Source: Paenibacillus odorifer | Lineage (GTDB): Bacteria > Bacillota > Bacilli > Paenibacillales > Paenibacillaceae | Assembly (NCBI RefSeq): GCF_000758725.1 | Contig: NZ_CP009428.1 | Coordinates: 372,001-436,000, forward strand | DNA length: 64,000 nucleotides | Reading direction: 5' to 3' | Shown: in pieces, positions 47,207 through 56,054 of the stretch | Layout of the letters: every line of letters begins with the position of its first letter | Position numbering within the stretch: position 1 is the first letter of the stretch | Position numbers and translations under genes: made by a program | Notes under the pieces: model-generated | Seen by the model: the letters and a program-made list of their open reading frames with translations, nothing else | What the model was told of the DNA's origin: nothing | Database searches by the model: none

Positions 47207-48955
47207 ATGTACAAGCAACTGGTAGCCAGTAATGATAGAGCGTCAGTGGAGGGATTATCCCGGCAGGTACTTGATCCGACGAGCCGCTATTACGGAGGGA
47301 CAATAGATCCGGGTACTGGCGTTGCCTGGGTTAATCATACGACCGGCACACCAACCGATATGTGTTATTGGGGAGCGGCTCTGGTTAACCCGGGTTCCGC
47401 ATTCTACCGTGATGAGCTGCTTCTGGCCCGCCTGCTGCTGGCGACGGAGTTCGTGCTGCGTGCACAACATGAGGATGGCTCGATCTCTCCGGGCTGGACG
47501 AACTATCATTCTCCCCCGGACACAGCCTTTGTCATCGTCGGCTACGCTCAGCTATACCAACTGTTGGCGTCGCAGGATTGGGCACCACTGCAACAGGTGC
47601 TTGATAATATGCTTCTGTTTCTTAAGCGAACTATTCCCGTCATGCTTACAGGGGGCTGTCACACGCCGAATCACCGTTGGGTATTGTGTGCAGCACTGGG
47701 ATTTCTGCATGAACTGTTCGGACTGGAGGAGGCTGTCCAGCGGGCGGATCAGTGGTTGGCGGAAGGGATGGATATTACACCTGATGGAGAATGGACGGAA
47801 CGCAGCAACGGTATTTATAGTGCGGTCAGCGACATCATGCTGATTCATGCCGCTCGTCTGCTGGATCGGCCCCAGTTGCTGGAGCCAGTTCGTCTGAATT
47901 TACACATGATGGTCTATTTGGTGCATCCTAAGGGCGAAGTTGTGACCGATTATTCTGGGCGCCAGGATCTGGGGAGCTTTCACGACCTGTCTCCATATTA
48001 TTTACCGTACGCTATTCTGGCCCGTTTCGATAAGGAGCCATTGTTTGCGGGGATGGCCGAATGGGCAGGCAGTGCACTGGAAAATCCGGGGGTCTGCTCT
48101 GTCAACGTACTTGTACGGATGCTGCTGGAGCCGGAGCTTCAGCAACCTTTTGAAGATTCGGCAGCTCTGCCTGTAAAATATGAGAAAATACTGAACGGCG
48201 ATTTTCCGCGACACGGCTATCTGCAGGGTATGGAGAAGTCCGGCCATCAAGGGCGAATTTACCACAGCCGGCTGCATACTGATTTCGGAGCACCGGTTGC
48301 GCGCTACAGGGACGGGAACACTAGCGTGACCTTAATTACGGAGACGCCGTCTTTTTTTGCACTCCGTCACGGTGCCGTCAGGCTGCTTGCAGTGCAGCTG
48401 GCTTCTTACTTTTCTCCGGGATATGTACCGATGCAAAAAATGATCAAATTGCCGGAAGGATACCACCTGTCAGGAGAACAAAAGAAGGGGTATTACGGTC
48501 CTGTCGAAGGCGAACTGCTCCCGCAAACATCTGCGGAGCCGGTAAGCCCTTGGTATCTGCTCCCGCACCAGAGCCGCGCACTTACGCATGAACAGACATT
48601 CCGTGTGGAGACGGAGGTTCAGCGTACGGACAGAGGGTGGACCCTCCGGTTGCATGCTGAGGAGCCTAGAGAGGTTATGACACAGTTGTCTTTCGTTTTT
48701 GGACGGGAAGGATGTTTCACTTCGGGCGAATTGCAGGCTGTCGGAGAGGACCATTATCTCTGGAACGGCGGTAACCTCCGCTATAGTTGTGAAGAGGACT
48801 GGATTGAACTGACAGGGGGCGAGCTTGGCCATCTGGCGGCTACGGTGCGTGAGGCGAAGCTGCAGGATAACTGCAAGGCGGTGTTGGTCAATTTTATGAC
48901 CCCGTTCGATAAGACGATTACGATCACTCTATCTCCTTCCATGATAAGAGAGTAG
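47207..48955 (+). CDS. Predicted alpha/alpha-toroid glycan-degrading enzyme
   Basis: A 582-residue cytoplasmic protein. The ATG at 47207 follows GGAGGGAAGTATA. The first 350 residues are rich in paired helices with aromatic motifs (TPTDMCYWGAALVNPGSAFYRDE, TGGCHTPNHRWVLCAALGFL, WTERSNGIYSAVSDIMLIHAARLL, DLGSFHDLSPYYLPYA), typical of six- or seven-hairpin glycosidases and polysaccharide lyases. The C-terminal 200 residues look beta-rich, as in heparinase-type or GH154-like enzymes. NHRW and TERSNG are candidates for active-site loops. With no signal peptide it should act on imported oligosaccharides. I cannot place it in a named family with certainty. Confidence 0.72.
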   Translation: MYKQLVASNDRASVEGLSRQVLDPTSRYYGGTIDPGTGVAWVNHTTGTPTDMCYWGAALVNPGSAFYRDELLLARLLLATEFVLRAQHEDGSISPGWTNYHSPPDTAFVIVGYAQLYQLLASQDWAPLQQVLDNMLLFLKRTIPVMLTGGCHTPNHRWVLCAALGFLHELFGLEEAVQRADQWLAEGMDITPDGEWTERSNGIYSAVSDIMLIHAARLLDRPQLLEPVRLNLHMMVYLVHPKGEVVTDYSGRQDLGSFHDLSPYYLPYAILARFDKEPLFAGMAEWAGSALENPGVCSVNVLVRMLLEPELQQPFEDSAALPVKYEKILNGDFPRHGYLQGMEKSGHQGRIYHSRLHTDFGAPVARYRDGNTSVTLITETPSFFALRHGAVRLLAVQLASYFSPGYVPMQKMIKLPEGYHLSGEQKKGYYGPVEGELLPQTSAEPVSPWYLLPHQSRALTHEQTFRVETEVQRTDRGWTLRLHAEEPREVMTQLSFVFGREGCFTSGELQAVGEDHYLWNGGNLRYSCEEDWIELTGGELGHLAATVREAKLQDNCKAVLVNFMTPFDKTITITLSPSMIRE

Positions 48956-49026
48956 CCTTTGTACAATTTACAATCTAGTAGGCTTTGAAGTTACACCTCA
49001 GTCTTAGAATAATGAAGCCTTATTAA

Positions 49027-49079
49027 AAAACCTTCCATTAGAAGCAAACCTGGAGTTATCAGGTCTAATGGGAGGTTTT
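49027..49079. terminator. Strong hairpin ending the sugar operon
   Basis: A 16-pair stem (49027-49042 with 49064-49079, one G-U pair). The plus-strand T tract is short (TTTTGTT), while the minus side has six T residues. The rest of the 326-bp gap to 49281 shows no gene; no clear ECF-type promoter (AAC, then CGTC) was found before the sigma gene. Confidence 0.75.
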
Positions 49080-49281
49080 GTTATGCATCTGCTAAGCATA
49101 GACTCACCAGATTTTAACCGTGCATAATGGTATAAGTAAGAAATCCGGGCACACCAGCCGTCAGAAATTCAAATATTCTCCGAAGCTGTGATTATCACCT
49201 TTTATAAAATTTCCTTTAGTTTGGTTTACATAGGCACTTTTTTCGGCAGTCAAGTGTTATAGAGATATAAAGGTTAAGGAG

Positions 49282-49890
49282 GTGCTTACATCGCCACAGG
49301 ATTCGCTAGACTCGACAGAGTTGGAAGAGCTAATCGTTAGGATTCAGGAGGGGGATTCCGAGCAGTATGCTTTAATTGTCAGAGCATTCCAAAAGCCGAT
49401 CTATCGCTATTGCTATCGTTTGTTAGAAAACAAGCAGGATGCGGAGGACGCGGTTCAGGATATTTTGGTAAAGGGTTATCAATCTATCCAGCAATACAAA
49501 TCGCAAATGCATTTCTCGGCTTGGCTCTATCGTATCGCATATCATCATTGCTTAAATCTGCTGCGCAGGCGTCGTCTGCACAAGCAAGTCATGCGTATTT
49601 TTCGTCCGGAAGTACTGTCTGCAAGCCCTGAACAGGAGCTGGATGCTCGGTTGTATAGTCCTTCATTGTCTGCAGCTTTAGCGCGATTGTCGCTTGAGGA
49701 GAGAAACATGCTTATTCTGCGGGTGTTTGAGGAACAAACTTATGCAGAGATAAGTGAGATTCTAGGGGTCAGTCCCAATGCGCTAACTAAAAGAATGAAT
49801 CGGATCAAGCTAAAGGTTCAGGAAGCTATGAAGTCGGAGGAGGAGATCACATGGAAAGAAACAAAATCAGCAATGAATACCAAGATATAA
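49282..49890 (+). CDS. ECF RNA polymerase sigma factor
   Basis: A 202-residue sigma-70-family factor with only regions 2 and 4. Region 2 is YRYCYRLLENKQDAEDAVQDILVKGYQSI with FSAWLYRIAYHHCLNLLRRRR, and region 4 is LSLEERNMLILRVFEEQTYAEISEILGVSPNALTKRMNRIKLK. The GTG at 49282 overlaps a good ribosome binding site (AAGGAGG); AAAGG further upstream would serve it, so the start is not certain. It overlaps the downstream membrane protein gene by 40 bp, the usual arrangement of a sigma/anti-sigma pair for envelope stress. Confidence 0.9.
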   Translation: MLTSPQDSLDSTELEELIVRIQEGDSEQYALIVRAFQKPIYRYCYRLLENKQDAEDAVQDILVKGYQSIQQYKSQMHFSAWLYRIAYHHCLNLLRRRRLHKQVMRIFRPEVLSASPEQELDARLYSPSLSAALARLSLEERNMLILRVFEEQTYAEISEILGVSPNALTKRMNRIKLKVQEAMKSEEEITWKETKSAMNTKI

Positions 49891-50813
49891 TTTATGCCTC
49901 GGCTGGCAATGAACTTTTGGATGAGGTAGATGTAGAAGATAAGGTCATGGGGCGTATTACTGGCATAACAGGTCGAAAGCGATCGTTCTCGCTGCGGGTG
50001 ATGAATAAAACAACGGCAGTGGCTAGCATGTTAACGCTGTTTCTGCTGATCTCTGTGACTGCGTATGCTGCATCTGAATATATCCAAATCCGCAATAGTG
50101 AAGGAGTAGTGAAGGTTCAACATGTTGCGCCGACCGAATCTGCAGAGAGGTCTTCTTATGATAAATATGCGCAGCAAGCAGAACAGTTCGCTAAACCGGG
50201 TGAATTGATCGGCTATCTTGTGAAAAATAAAGCAGGTGCAGCAGGCTTGGCGACAGAATTGCAGTTTAAGTATAAAGAGCAGCGGATAGATGCGTATTCT
50301 GACTTTATAAAAGAAATCAAAAGAACAGGGGCGCCAATGCTTCCCGAAGCGGCAGCGGGGTACGCTTTTAAATATGGTGTAATCCATCCTAATTCTCCGA
50401 CTACGGATACAGCTAAGCTAGGTTCTCTGTATAAGGAAACATTAAATGATCTTACCGCTCAGGCAAATAAGGACAAGGGGACGCGCAATTTGTTTATGAA
50501 GGCTATACCGTGGTCCGAGCCAGGGGGGCTAAGTGTAACTTATTCGAAGAACAATGCTTTTATAGGGATCTCAGCAACGCTCATGCATGGCGGCAAGGTT
50601 TTCGTGGAACAAACATCTGAGAATCAAGCTAATAAGCTCACAGTCGCAGGCACAGAAGTTATCTATAACAAGGTAGTAAGGGAAGAAGTCAGCTATGATT
50701 ATCTGAATTGGTATAACGAGAAGCAGGACGCGTATTATACACTCACCAGCTATGGAGATGAGATTTTGACCATGGAGCAATTTTTACAGCTGGCTGAGGA
50801 GCTATTGAAGTAG
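49851..50813 (+). CDS. Membrane anti-sigma-like protein
   Basis: A 320-residue protein with a 50-residue cytoplasmic N terminus, one membrane helix (about 52-74, AVASMLTLFLLISVTAYA) and a 245-residue outside domain. The ATG follows GGAGGAGATCAC inside the end of the sigma gene, which indicates translational coupling. The N terminus (SNEYQDIIYASAGNELLDEVDVEDKVMGRI) should hold the cognate ECF sigma factor at the membrane. The outer domain has no recognised fold in my reading. A heptamer repeat array begins three bases after the stop. Confidence 0.8.
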   Translation: MERNKISNEYQDIIYASAGNELLDEVDVEDKVMGRITGITGRKRSFSLRVMNKTTAVASMLTLFLLISVTAYAASEYIQIRNSEGVVKVQHVAPTESAERSSYDKYAQQAEQFAKPGELIGYLVKNKAGAAGLATELQFKYKEQRIDAYSDFIKEIKRTGAPMLPEAAAGYAFKYGVIHPNSPTTDTAKLGSLYKETLNDLTAQANKDKGTRNLFMKAIPWSEPGGLSVTYSKNNAFIGISATLMHGGKVFVEQTSENQANKLTVAGTEVIYNKVVREEVSYDYLNWYNEKQDAYYTLTSYGDEILTMEQFLQLAEELLK

Positions 50814-50816
50814 AGT

Positions 50817-50949
50817 TTTGAAGTTTGAAGTTTGAAGTTTGAAGTTTGAAGTTTGAAGTTTGAAGTTTGAAGTTTGAAGTTTGAGGTTTGAGGTTTGAGG
50901 TTTGAAGTTAGTAGTTAGTAGTTAGTAGTTAGTAGTTAGTAGTTAGTAG
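50817..50949. repeat. Heptanucleotide array, 19 copies
   Basis: Nineteen seven-base units run in one register: nine TTTGAAG, three TTTGAGG, one TTTGAAG and six TTAGTAG. The array starts right after the anti-sigma stop and ends 15 bp before the second palindrome element. It lies in the 3' untranslated region of the sigma operon, so length changes would not alter a protein. Confidence 0.95.
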
Positions 50950-50964
50950 ATGCATGCGCTAAGT

Positions 50965-51150
50965 TAGTTGTATTATGTGCAATTAAAGTTCACCAATAGC
51001 TGTATATAGGTCGTTTAGTTGTATTTGATACAGTTATTACTGGTTAGATTAGTGGAAATAGACGTTTTTACGGATTTTAGTTGTAGAGAATGCAATTAGA
51101 GAAGAGGATATGAGCGGATCAGAAAGATATAAGTGTATAAAATACAGTTA
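50965..51150. repeat. Four-palindrome repeat element, copy 2
   Basis: Units of 21 bp start at 50965, 51016, 51078 and 51130, so spacings are 51, 62 and 52 bp, almost the same as in copy 1. They fit the copy 1 consensus with a few changes (for example CAATTA for CAACTA); a weaker half unit starts at 50997. The flank CGGATTT before the unit at 51078 is also found before the unit at 27287. The intervening sequence is otherwise diverged. Confidence 0.78.
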
Positions 51151-51189
51151 AATCGTATGCAGGGAAGGCAGCAAGTCGATCCAGATATA

Positions 51190-51233
51190 AAAGAAGGTAT
51201 CCCCAAAGCGAGAGCTGTAGGGATACCTTCTTT
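51190..51233. terminator. Bidirectional terminator between sigma operon and odhB
   Basis: A perfect 14-pair stem (51190-51203 with 51220-51233) flanked by A/T runs on both sides. Confidence 0.88.
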
Positions 51234-51265
51234 ATATTCTTATGTCGTCGAAAAGTCGAAGAGCG

Positions 51266-52552
51266 TTAGCCTTCTAACAACAGTGCTTCTGGATCTTCCA
51301 GCAATTCCTTCACTTTGACGAGGAAGCTTACCGCTTCAGAGCCGTCAACGATCCGGTGATCATAGGAAAGGGCGATGTACATCATTGGACGGTTTACGGT
51401 TCTTTCTTCGTCCAGCGCGATCGGACGCAGTTGGATCTTATGCATCCCTAGAATACCCACCTGTGGTGTATTCAGAATCGGTGTGGATAACAAGGAGCCG
51501 AATACGCCACCGTTGGTGATGGTGAATGTTCCGCCTTGCAGCTCGGAGAGGCTGAGCGTATTGGCGCGTGCTTTGGAAGCGAGCTCGCCAATTTGGCGCT
51601 CGATTTCCGGGAAGCTGAGCCGATCCGCATCACGGACTACTGGAACTACAAGTCCTTCTTTCGCTGCAACAGCAATACCGATGTCGTAGAATTTCTTAAC
51701 GACCAGATCTTCACCGTCGATCTCGGCGTTCAGCAGTGGATAGGTTTTAAGCGCACCGATCACGGCTTTGGTGAAGAAGGACATGAAGCCTAGTCCAACT
51801 TCATGTTTCTCTTTAAATGCATCCTTGCGACGCTTGCGGATGTCGAGGATCGCTGTCATGTCCACCTCGTTGAAGGTGGTAAGCATGGCCGCGGTCTGCT
51901 GCGCTTCGACCAAGCGGCTGGCAATCGTGAGCCGTCTGCGCGACATGCGCTTGCGCTCCACGTTTTTGCCCTCGTCCGGCGTGGCTTTGCTCGCTGCCGG
52001 CTTCGCTGGCTCCGGCTTGCCTTGCGGCGCCGGAGCTACCGGTGCAGCGGCCTGCGGCGCTGCTGCACCATGACCGGACACATCGGCCTGACCAATCCGG
52101 CCGATAGGATCACGGGCGCTAACCTCGCCGAGGTCGATGCCGCGCTCCCGTGCCAGCTTGCGTGCGCCCGGCGATGCCAATGCAGCGTGGCTGTCGCCAC
52201 CTGCTGCAGGCACTTCGGGCGCGGCTACAGGCGCGGCGGCTGCTACTGCGTTGCCGCCTGCCGGAGCCGCTTTAGGCGCTTCGGCTTCGCTTTCAGCGGC
52301 CTGCGGCGTACTGCCGCTTGCGGCTCCAATGATGCCGATGGCTTCGCCAACGGCTACGTTCTCGCCCGCTTGACGCAGGATGGTGGAGATGACACCCTCC
52401 ACCTCTGCACTAATTTCCAGATTGACTTTATCCGTTTCCAGCTCAGCGAGCACATCGCCTTGACCTACCGTGTCGCCTTCTTTAACCAGCCATTTGTAGA
52501 TGGTTCCTTCGGATATGGATTCTCCCAGATCGGGTACTAAGATTTCTGACAC
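51266..52552 (-). CDS. odhB: 2-oxoglutarate dehydrogenase E2 (dihydrolipoyl succinyltransferase)
   Basis: A 428-residue E2 component. GTG at 52552 is chosen because GGGGAGG lies ahead of it; the open frame extends six codons further. Domains in order: lipoyl domain with the modified Lys42 in [11 protein letters not shown], an Ala/Pro linker, the peripheral-subunit-binding domain ([19 protein letters not shown]), a second Ala/Pro linker, and the catalytic domain ending with [16 protein letters not shown], whose His is catalytic. It transfers the succinyl group to CoA in the TCA cycle. It follows odhA by 52 bp; no E3 gene is present, as usual in Bacilli. Confidence 0.96.
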   Translation of the reverse strand: MSEILVPDLGESISEGTIYKWLVKEGDTVGQGDVLAELETDKVNLEISAEVEGVISTILRQAGENVAVGEAIGIIGAASGSTPQAAESEAEAPKAAPAGGNAVAAAAPVAAPEVPAAGGDSHAALASPGARKLARERGIDLGEVSARDPIGRIGQADVSGHGAAAPQAAAPVAPAPQGKPEPAKPAASKATPDEGKNVERKRMSRRRLTIASRLVEAQQTAAMLTTFNEVDMTAILDIRKRRKDAFKEKHEVGLGFMSFFTKAVIGALKTYPLLNAEIDGEDLVVKKFYDIGIAVAAKEGLVVPVVRDADRLSFPEIERQIGELASKARANTLSLSELQGGTFTITNGGVFGSLLSTPILNTPQVGILGMHKIQLRPIALDEERTVNRPMMYIALSYDHRIVDGSEAVSFLVKVKELLEDPEALLLEG

Positions 52553-52594
52553 AGGCCGTTTCCTCCCCAAACATAATGGTTTACGCTATTGTGA

Positions 52595-52618
52595 TACCGT
52601 CCTCTTAAGAGGACGGTA
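52595..52618. repeat. Perfect 24-bp palindrome over the odhA stop codon
   Basis: TACCGTCCTCTT followed by its exact reverse complement. The minus-strand stop TAA of odhA sits at the centre, so the mRNA would form a ten-pair hairpin with the stop in its loop. No T tract follows, so it is not a normal terminator; it may stabilise or process the odhA-odhB transcript. Confidence 0.8.
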
Positions 52619-55472
52619 CAGCCGCTTGTACGTTCGAATTTGATTTTAGGGCTTCTGTTACAATTCTACGTTGTTCGAAGCTATGCACATCTGCATAACC
52701 ACTGGCCGGGCTGGAACGTTCCGGACGGCCGATATATCTTACGCCGGCATTCTTTGGTGCGATGGCGCGTAACCGAGGCTCACTATAGCTCCAGCCGCCC
52801 ATATTTTTCGGCTCTTCTTGCACCCAGACAATTTCCTGAAGGGAGCTGAAGGAGTTTAAATGTTCGCTTAACTCTTGTTCCGGGAACGGATAAAGCTGCT
52901 CTAGGCGAAGAACATGCAGCCATGACCAATCCTTATCCTGTGCTGCTTCCAGTTCTGTTTGGATGTCGATAGCGACTTTACCGCTGCAGACTACGAGCCG
53001 TTTAACTTCACTTGGTTTCTGGCCAAGCAAAGATTCAGCTAATACAGGCTTGAATTGTCCTGAAGCCAGCTCGGTTCCGGCAGAAGTGCTGCGCGTATTC
53101 CGAATGAGACTTTTCGGCGTCATAATGACTAGCGGTCTAGCATCTTCCTGCCCGCATAACGCTGCTTGGCGCCGCAGCAGATGGAAATATTGCGAAGCGG
53201 TAGTCAGATTAGCGACTGTCCAGTTCTCCTCAGCGGATAGCTGCAAGAACCGTTCCAGCCTACCGCTGGAGTGCTCAGGTCCCTGTCCTTCGTAGCCATG
53301 CGGCAGCATGATGACGAGATTGCTGCGCTGTGTCCATTTGGCGCGTCCAGCCGCAATGAACTGGTCAAAAATAACCTGACCCGCATTGGCGAAATCACCA
53401 TACTGTGCTTCCCAGATTACGAAGGTTTCCGGTGCGAACACATTATAACCATATTCAAAGCCTAATACTGATGCCTCTGACAATGGACTGTTGTATACGC
53501 CAAAGGAGGCACGGGAATCGCTTAGCTGATGTAGCGGAGAGAATAAATCTCCTGTTTTACTGTCGTGCAGCACCAGATGGCGATGTGCGAAGGTTCCGCG
53601 TTGGGCATCTTGACCGCTCAGTCGGATGGGCGTCCCATTTTTCAAAATGGTAGCGAAGGCTAACGTTTCAGCCAGTGCCCAGTCGACCTTTTCACCCTCA
53701 TTCAGTGCATCTTTACGACGTTGTAAAATGCGCTCCAGCTTCGGATAAACCTGGAATCCAGCTGGAACCGTCAACAGTTCACGATTGATCTCCTGCAGGC
53801 TGGAGATGGATACCGCTGTAGTGTTTGCCGCTGCGCGGTCCGTTTGTAGAGGAATGAAGGCTTTGGGTTCTTTTTTCTTATGATTGCCTTCCTTCATATT
53901 ATCGTACGCACGCTGCAATACGCTTTCTGCTTCAGCATTCATCTTTTGCACGTCTTCGGCGGTAAGAACCTTTTCGTTTTTCAGTCTCTCTGCATAAACC
54001 TTGTAGACGGTCGGATGATTGCGAACCTTGCCGTAGACAATAGGTTGTGTGGTTTCAGGATCATCCATTTCGTTGTGACCATGACGGCGGTAGCCGATGA
54101 GATCAATTACGAAATCTTTTTTGAATTGATGGCGGTATGCGCTAGCTAAACGTACGGCTGCTACGCAGGCCTCTGGGTCATCAGCGTTGACATGGACTAT
54201 CGGGATTTCATACCCTTTGGCGATGTCACTCGCATAATGCGTAGAACGGGAATCTTCACTTTCAGTCGTAAAACCAATTCGGTTATTAACAATGATATGG
54301 ATCGTCCCACCATTTTGATAACCTTGAAGTTTGCCGATATTAAGCGTTTCTGCAACAATTCCTTCACCTGGAAAAGCAGCATCACCATGCATCAGCACCG
54401 CCATAGCTTTACTGGTATCAATCTTCGGCAGTCCTGCAGTGCTCCGATCTTCTTGTGCGGCACGAGTGAAACCTTCCACGACAGGATTGACGAATTCCAA
54501 GTGACTTGGGTTATTCGCTAGTGTTATTCTTGTGCGTACGGTTTCTCCTTCACGGACAGCACGGTCTGCACCGAGATGGTATTTCACATCACCTGTCCAG
54601 CCATAGTTAATGCCTGTGGAGCCTTCGGAAGGGAAAAGCTCCTTGTTCGGAGAATGATGAAACTCTGAAAATATGATATCATAAGGTTTGCCCAAAATAT
54701 GTGCAAGAACGTTGAGGCGACCGCGATGCGCCATGCCCATCAAAATATGCTCTGCACCGTCATGTGCAGCAGCGCGTACGATTTCGTCTAACATCGGCAC
54801 AAGAGCATCATTGCCTTCAAGACTGAAACGCTTCTGACCTACAAAAGTCTTGTGGAGGAAGGTTTCAAATTGCTCTACCTGAATCAGGCGGTTCAGGAGC
54901 TCTTTGCGTTCTGTATTATTCAGGGGTGCTGGTGAGCTGGTGGATTCTGCCTGTCTATTTAGCCATTGCAGTTCTTTTTCTTCATGCACATGCCCGAATT
55001 CATAGGCGATAGTCTTGGTGTATGCCTGACGCATACGTTGCACGGCATCCCACCCGGTATGCACATCATTCGGCGCATTTTCCCATATAAGCGTGGCAGG
55101 CAGTGCAATCAGGTCTTCGCGGGTCAGCCCATAGGTTTCAGGCTCAAGATATTTTGCCATGGGATTCTGATCGCGTACCAGCGGATCAATTTCAGCGGCC
55201 ATATGGCCATATATACGAATATTGGCGATTAGCTTGGAAGCTCTTACTGCTTTTCTAAGCCATTCGGTGTCTCCCGAGATGCGCGGCTGAGGAGCCGGTT
55301 CGCTATCCGGAGTTAGGGGAGGGGGTCCCGAATTTGTAAAAAGCTCGCGATAATTATTTTCTACGGTGGAGGGATCTTTCACAAACTGTTCATATCTTTC
55401 TTGAATGTAGCCTAAATTGGGTCCGTAATACTTACTCCAAATGGATTCGTTATAGGGCTCTTTGGCTGCCAT
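52605..55472 (-). CDS. odhA: 2-oxoglutarate dehydrogenase E1
   Basis: A 955-residue thiamine-diphosphate enzyme. The ATG at 55472 (MAAKEPYNESIWSKYYG) follows AAGGAGG; the frame is open to 55562 but lacks a site there. Landmarks are MGMAHRGRLNVLAHILGKPY, the ThDP motif HGDAAFPGEGIVAE, DLIGYRRHGHNEMDDP, and ILSGQD-like RLSGQDAQRGTFAHRH. It decarboxylates 2-oxoglutarate and passes the succinyl group to OdhB. Length and order match the Bacillus odhAB operon. The 390-bp upstream gap to the riboswitch promoter holds a 12-pair imperfect inverted repeat at 55645-55656 and 55663-55674 that may be an operator. Confidence 0.96.
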   Translation of the reverse strand: MAAKEPYNESIWSKYYGPNLGYIQERYEQFVKDPSTVENNYRELFTNSGPPPLTPDSEPAPQPRISGDTEWLRKAVRASKLIANIRIYGHMAAEIDPLVRDQNPMAKYLEPETYGLTREDLIALPATLIWENAPNDVHTGWDAVQRMRQAYTKTIAYEFGHVHEEKELQWLNRQAESTSSPAPLNNTERKELLNRLIQVEQFETFLHKTFVGQKRFSLEGNDALVPMLDEIVRAAAHDGAEHILMGMAHRGRLNVLAHILGKPYDIIFSEFHHSPNKELFPSEGSTGINYGWTGDVKYHLGADRAVREGETVRTRITLANNPSHLEFVNPVVEGFTRAAQEDRSTAGLPKIDTSKAMAVLMHGDAAFPGEGIVAETLNIGKLQGYQNGGTIHIIVNNRIGFTTESEDSRSTHYASDIAKGYEIPIVHVNADDPEACVAAVRLASAYRHQFKKDFVIDLIGYRRHGHNEMDDPETTQPIVYGKVRNHPTVYKVYAERLKNEKVLTAEDVQKMNAEAESVLQRAYDNMKEGNHKKKEPKAFIPLQTDRAAANTTAVSISSLQEINRELLTVPAGFQVYPKLERILQRRKDALNEGEKVDWALAETLAFATILKNGTPIRLSGQDAQRGTFAHRHLVLHDSKTGDLFSPLHQLSDSRASFGVYNSPLSEASVLGFEYGYNVFAPETFVIWEAQYGDFANAGQVIFDQFIAAGRAKWTQRSNLVIMLPHGYEGQGPEHSSGRLERFLQLSAEENWTVANLTTASQYFHLLRRQAALCGQEDARPLVIMTPKSLIRNTRSTSAGTELASGQFKPVLAESLLGQKPSEVKRLVVCSGKVAIDIQTELEAAQDKDWSWLHVLRLEQLYPFPEQELSEHLNSFSSLQEIVWVQEEPKNMGGWSYSEPRLRAIAPKNAGVRYIGRPERSSPASGYADVHSFEQRRIVTEALKSNSNVQAAVPSS

Positions 55473-55881
55473 GAATACATCCTCCTTAACGGATGAACTC
55501 CATACGTGACATTTTGTGTCAACGCTTACTGGAGCTGTGATGATTGCGGTTTCATTTCTCATCTTATTGTGCTACTTTCAGCCACTGTAATCAATTCATT
55601 CTTTCGTCCAATACGTTCGCAAAATGGTATAGGTTAGCTTGTTCTAATGAAAAGAAGGGTGTTTCTTCTCATTACCCATTCTAAAGGCCTATTAAAATGA
55701 TTCTATTATCCTTATTTTTAACTATTAGGTCAGTAAATATTTATTTTGCTAGTACAATTTATTTTATGTAACGGACGAGTATCGTGATAATCGGACAAGA
55801 TCTTTGAAAAAAAATCTTTTATTTTTCGTTTTTAAAATAGAAAGTAACCAGGAATCGACACACTTTTCCGCTTTCTTTTTG

Positions 55882-55887
55882 TATAAT
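55882..55887 (+). promoter_or_regulatory. -10 element of the sinI leader
   Basis: A perfect TATAAT stands about 55 bp before the riboswitch. No good -35 lies 16-18 bp upstream (TCGACA is 21 bp away), so an activator such as a phosphorylated regulator may help. Confidence 0.6.
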
Positions 55888-55941
55888 GTTATTGCAGATA
55901 GTAATTTTATAGTTTTTTAAGCAGATCCTTTCGTGAAAAGG

Positions 55942-56031
55942 GTCCAGTAAAAGGTAAACTTGCCGAAAGGCAGGGGCACAAAGTCGCGGGTCTAAGGTAG
56001 AGATACTATGACAGCCGGATTGCCTGGGGAC
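55942..56031 (+). ncRNA. c-di-GMP-I (GEMM-I) riboswitch
   Basis: The aptamer core is nearly complete. P1 joins GGTAA (55953-55957) with TTGCC (56020-56024) and can extend with GTCC/GGAC (55942-55945/56028-56031). The first hairpin CTTGCC-GAAA-GGCAGG has the GNRA tetraloop that docks on the second. Then comes GGCACAAAGTC, a variant of the ACGCAAAGC core, then GCGGGTCTAAGG and the closing GCCGG. An upstream hairpin (55924-55931 with 55937-55944) shares bases with the extended P1. Downstream, AAAATCT (56034-56040) pairs with AGATTTT (56048-56054), placing the ribosome binding site AGGGGGAG in the loop and edge of a short hairpin. Class assignment is strong; on or off direction is not decided by sequence alone. 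Confidence 0.9.
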
Positions 56032-56054
56032 GTAAAATCTTAGGGGGAGATTTT

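Noticed and set aside
49141..49281. Autoregulated ECF promoter before the sigma gene
   Set aside because: No AAC/CGTC-type pair at the right spacing could be found; TTTACA and TTATAG are about 26 bp apart.
55645..55674. Terminator upstream of odhA
   Set aside because: The inverted repeat has mismatches and no T tract on either side in the right direction; an operator or chance repeat is as likely.
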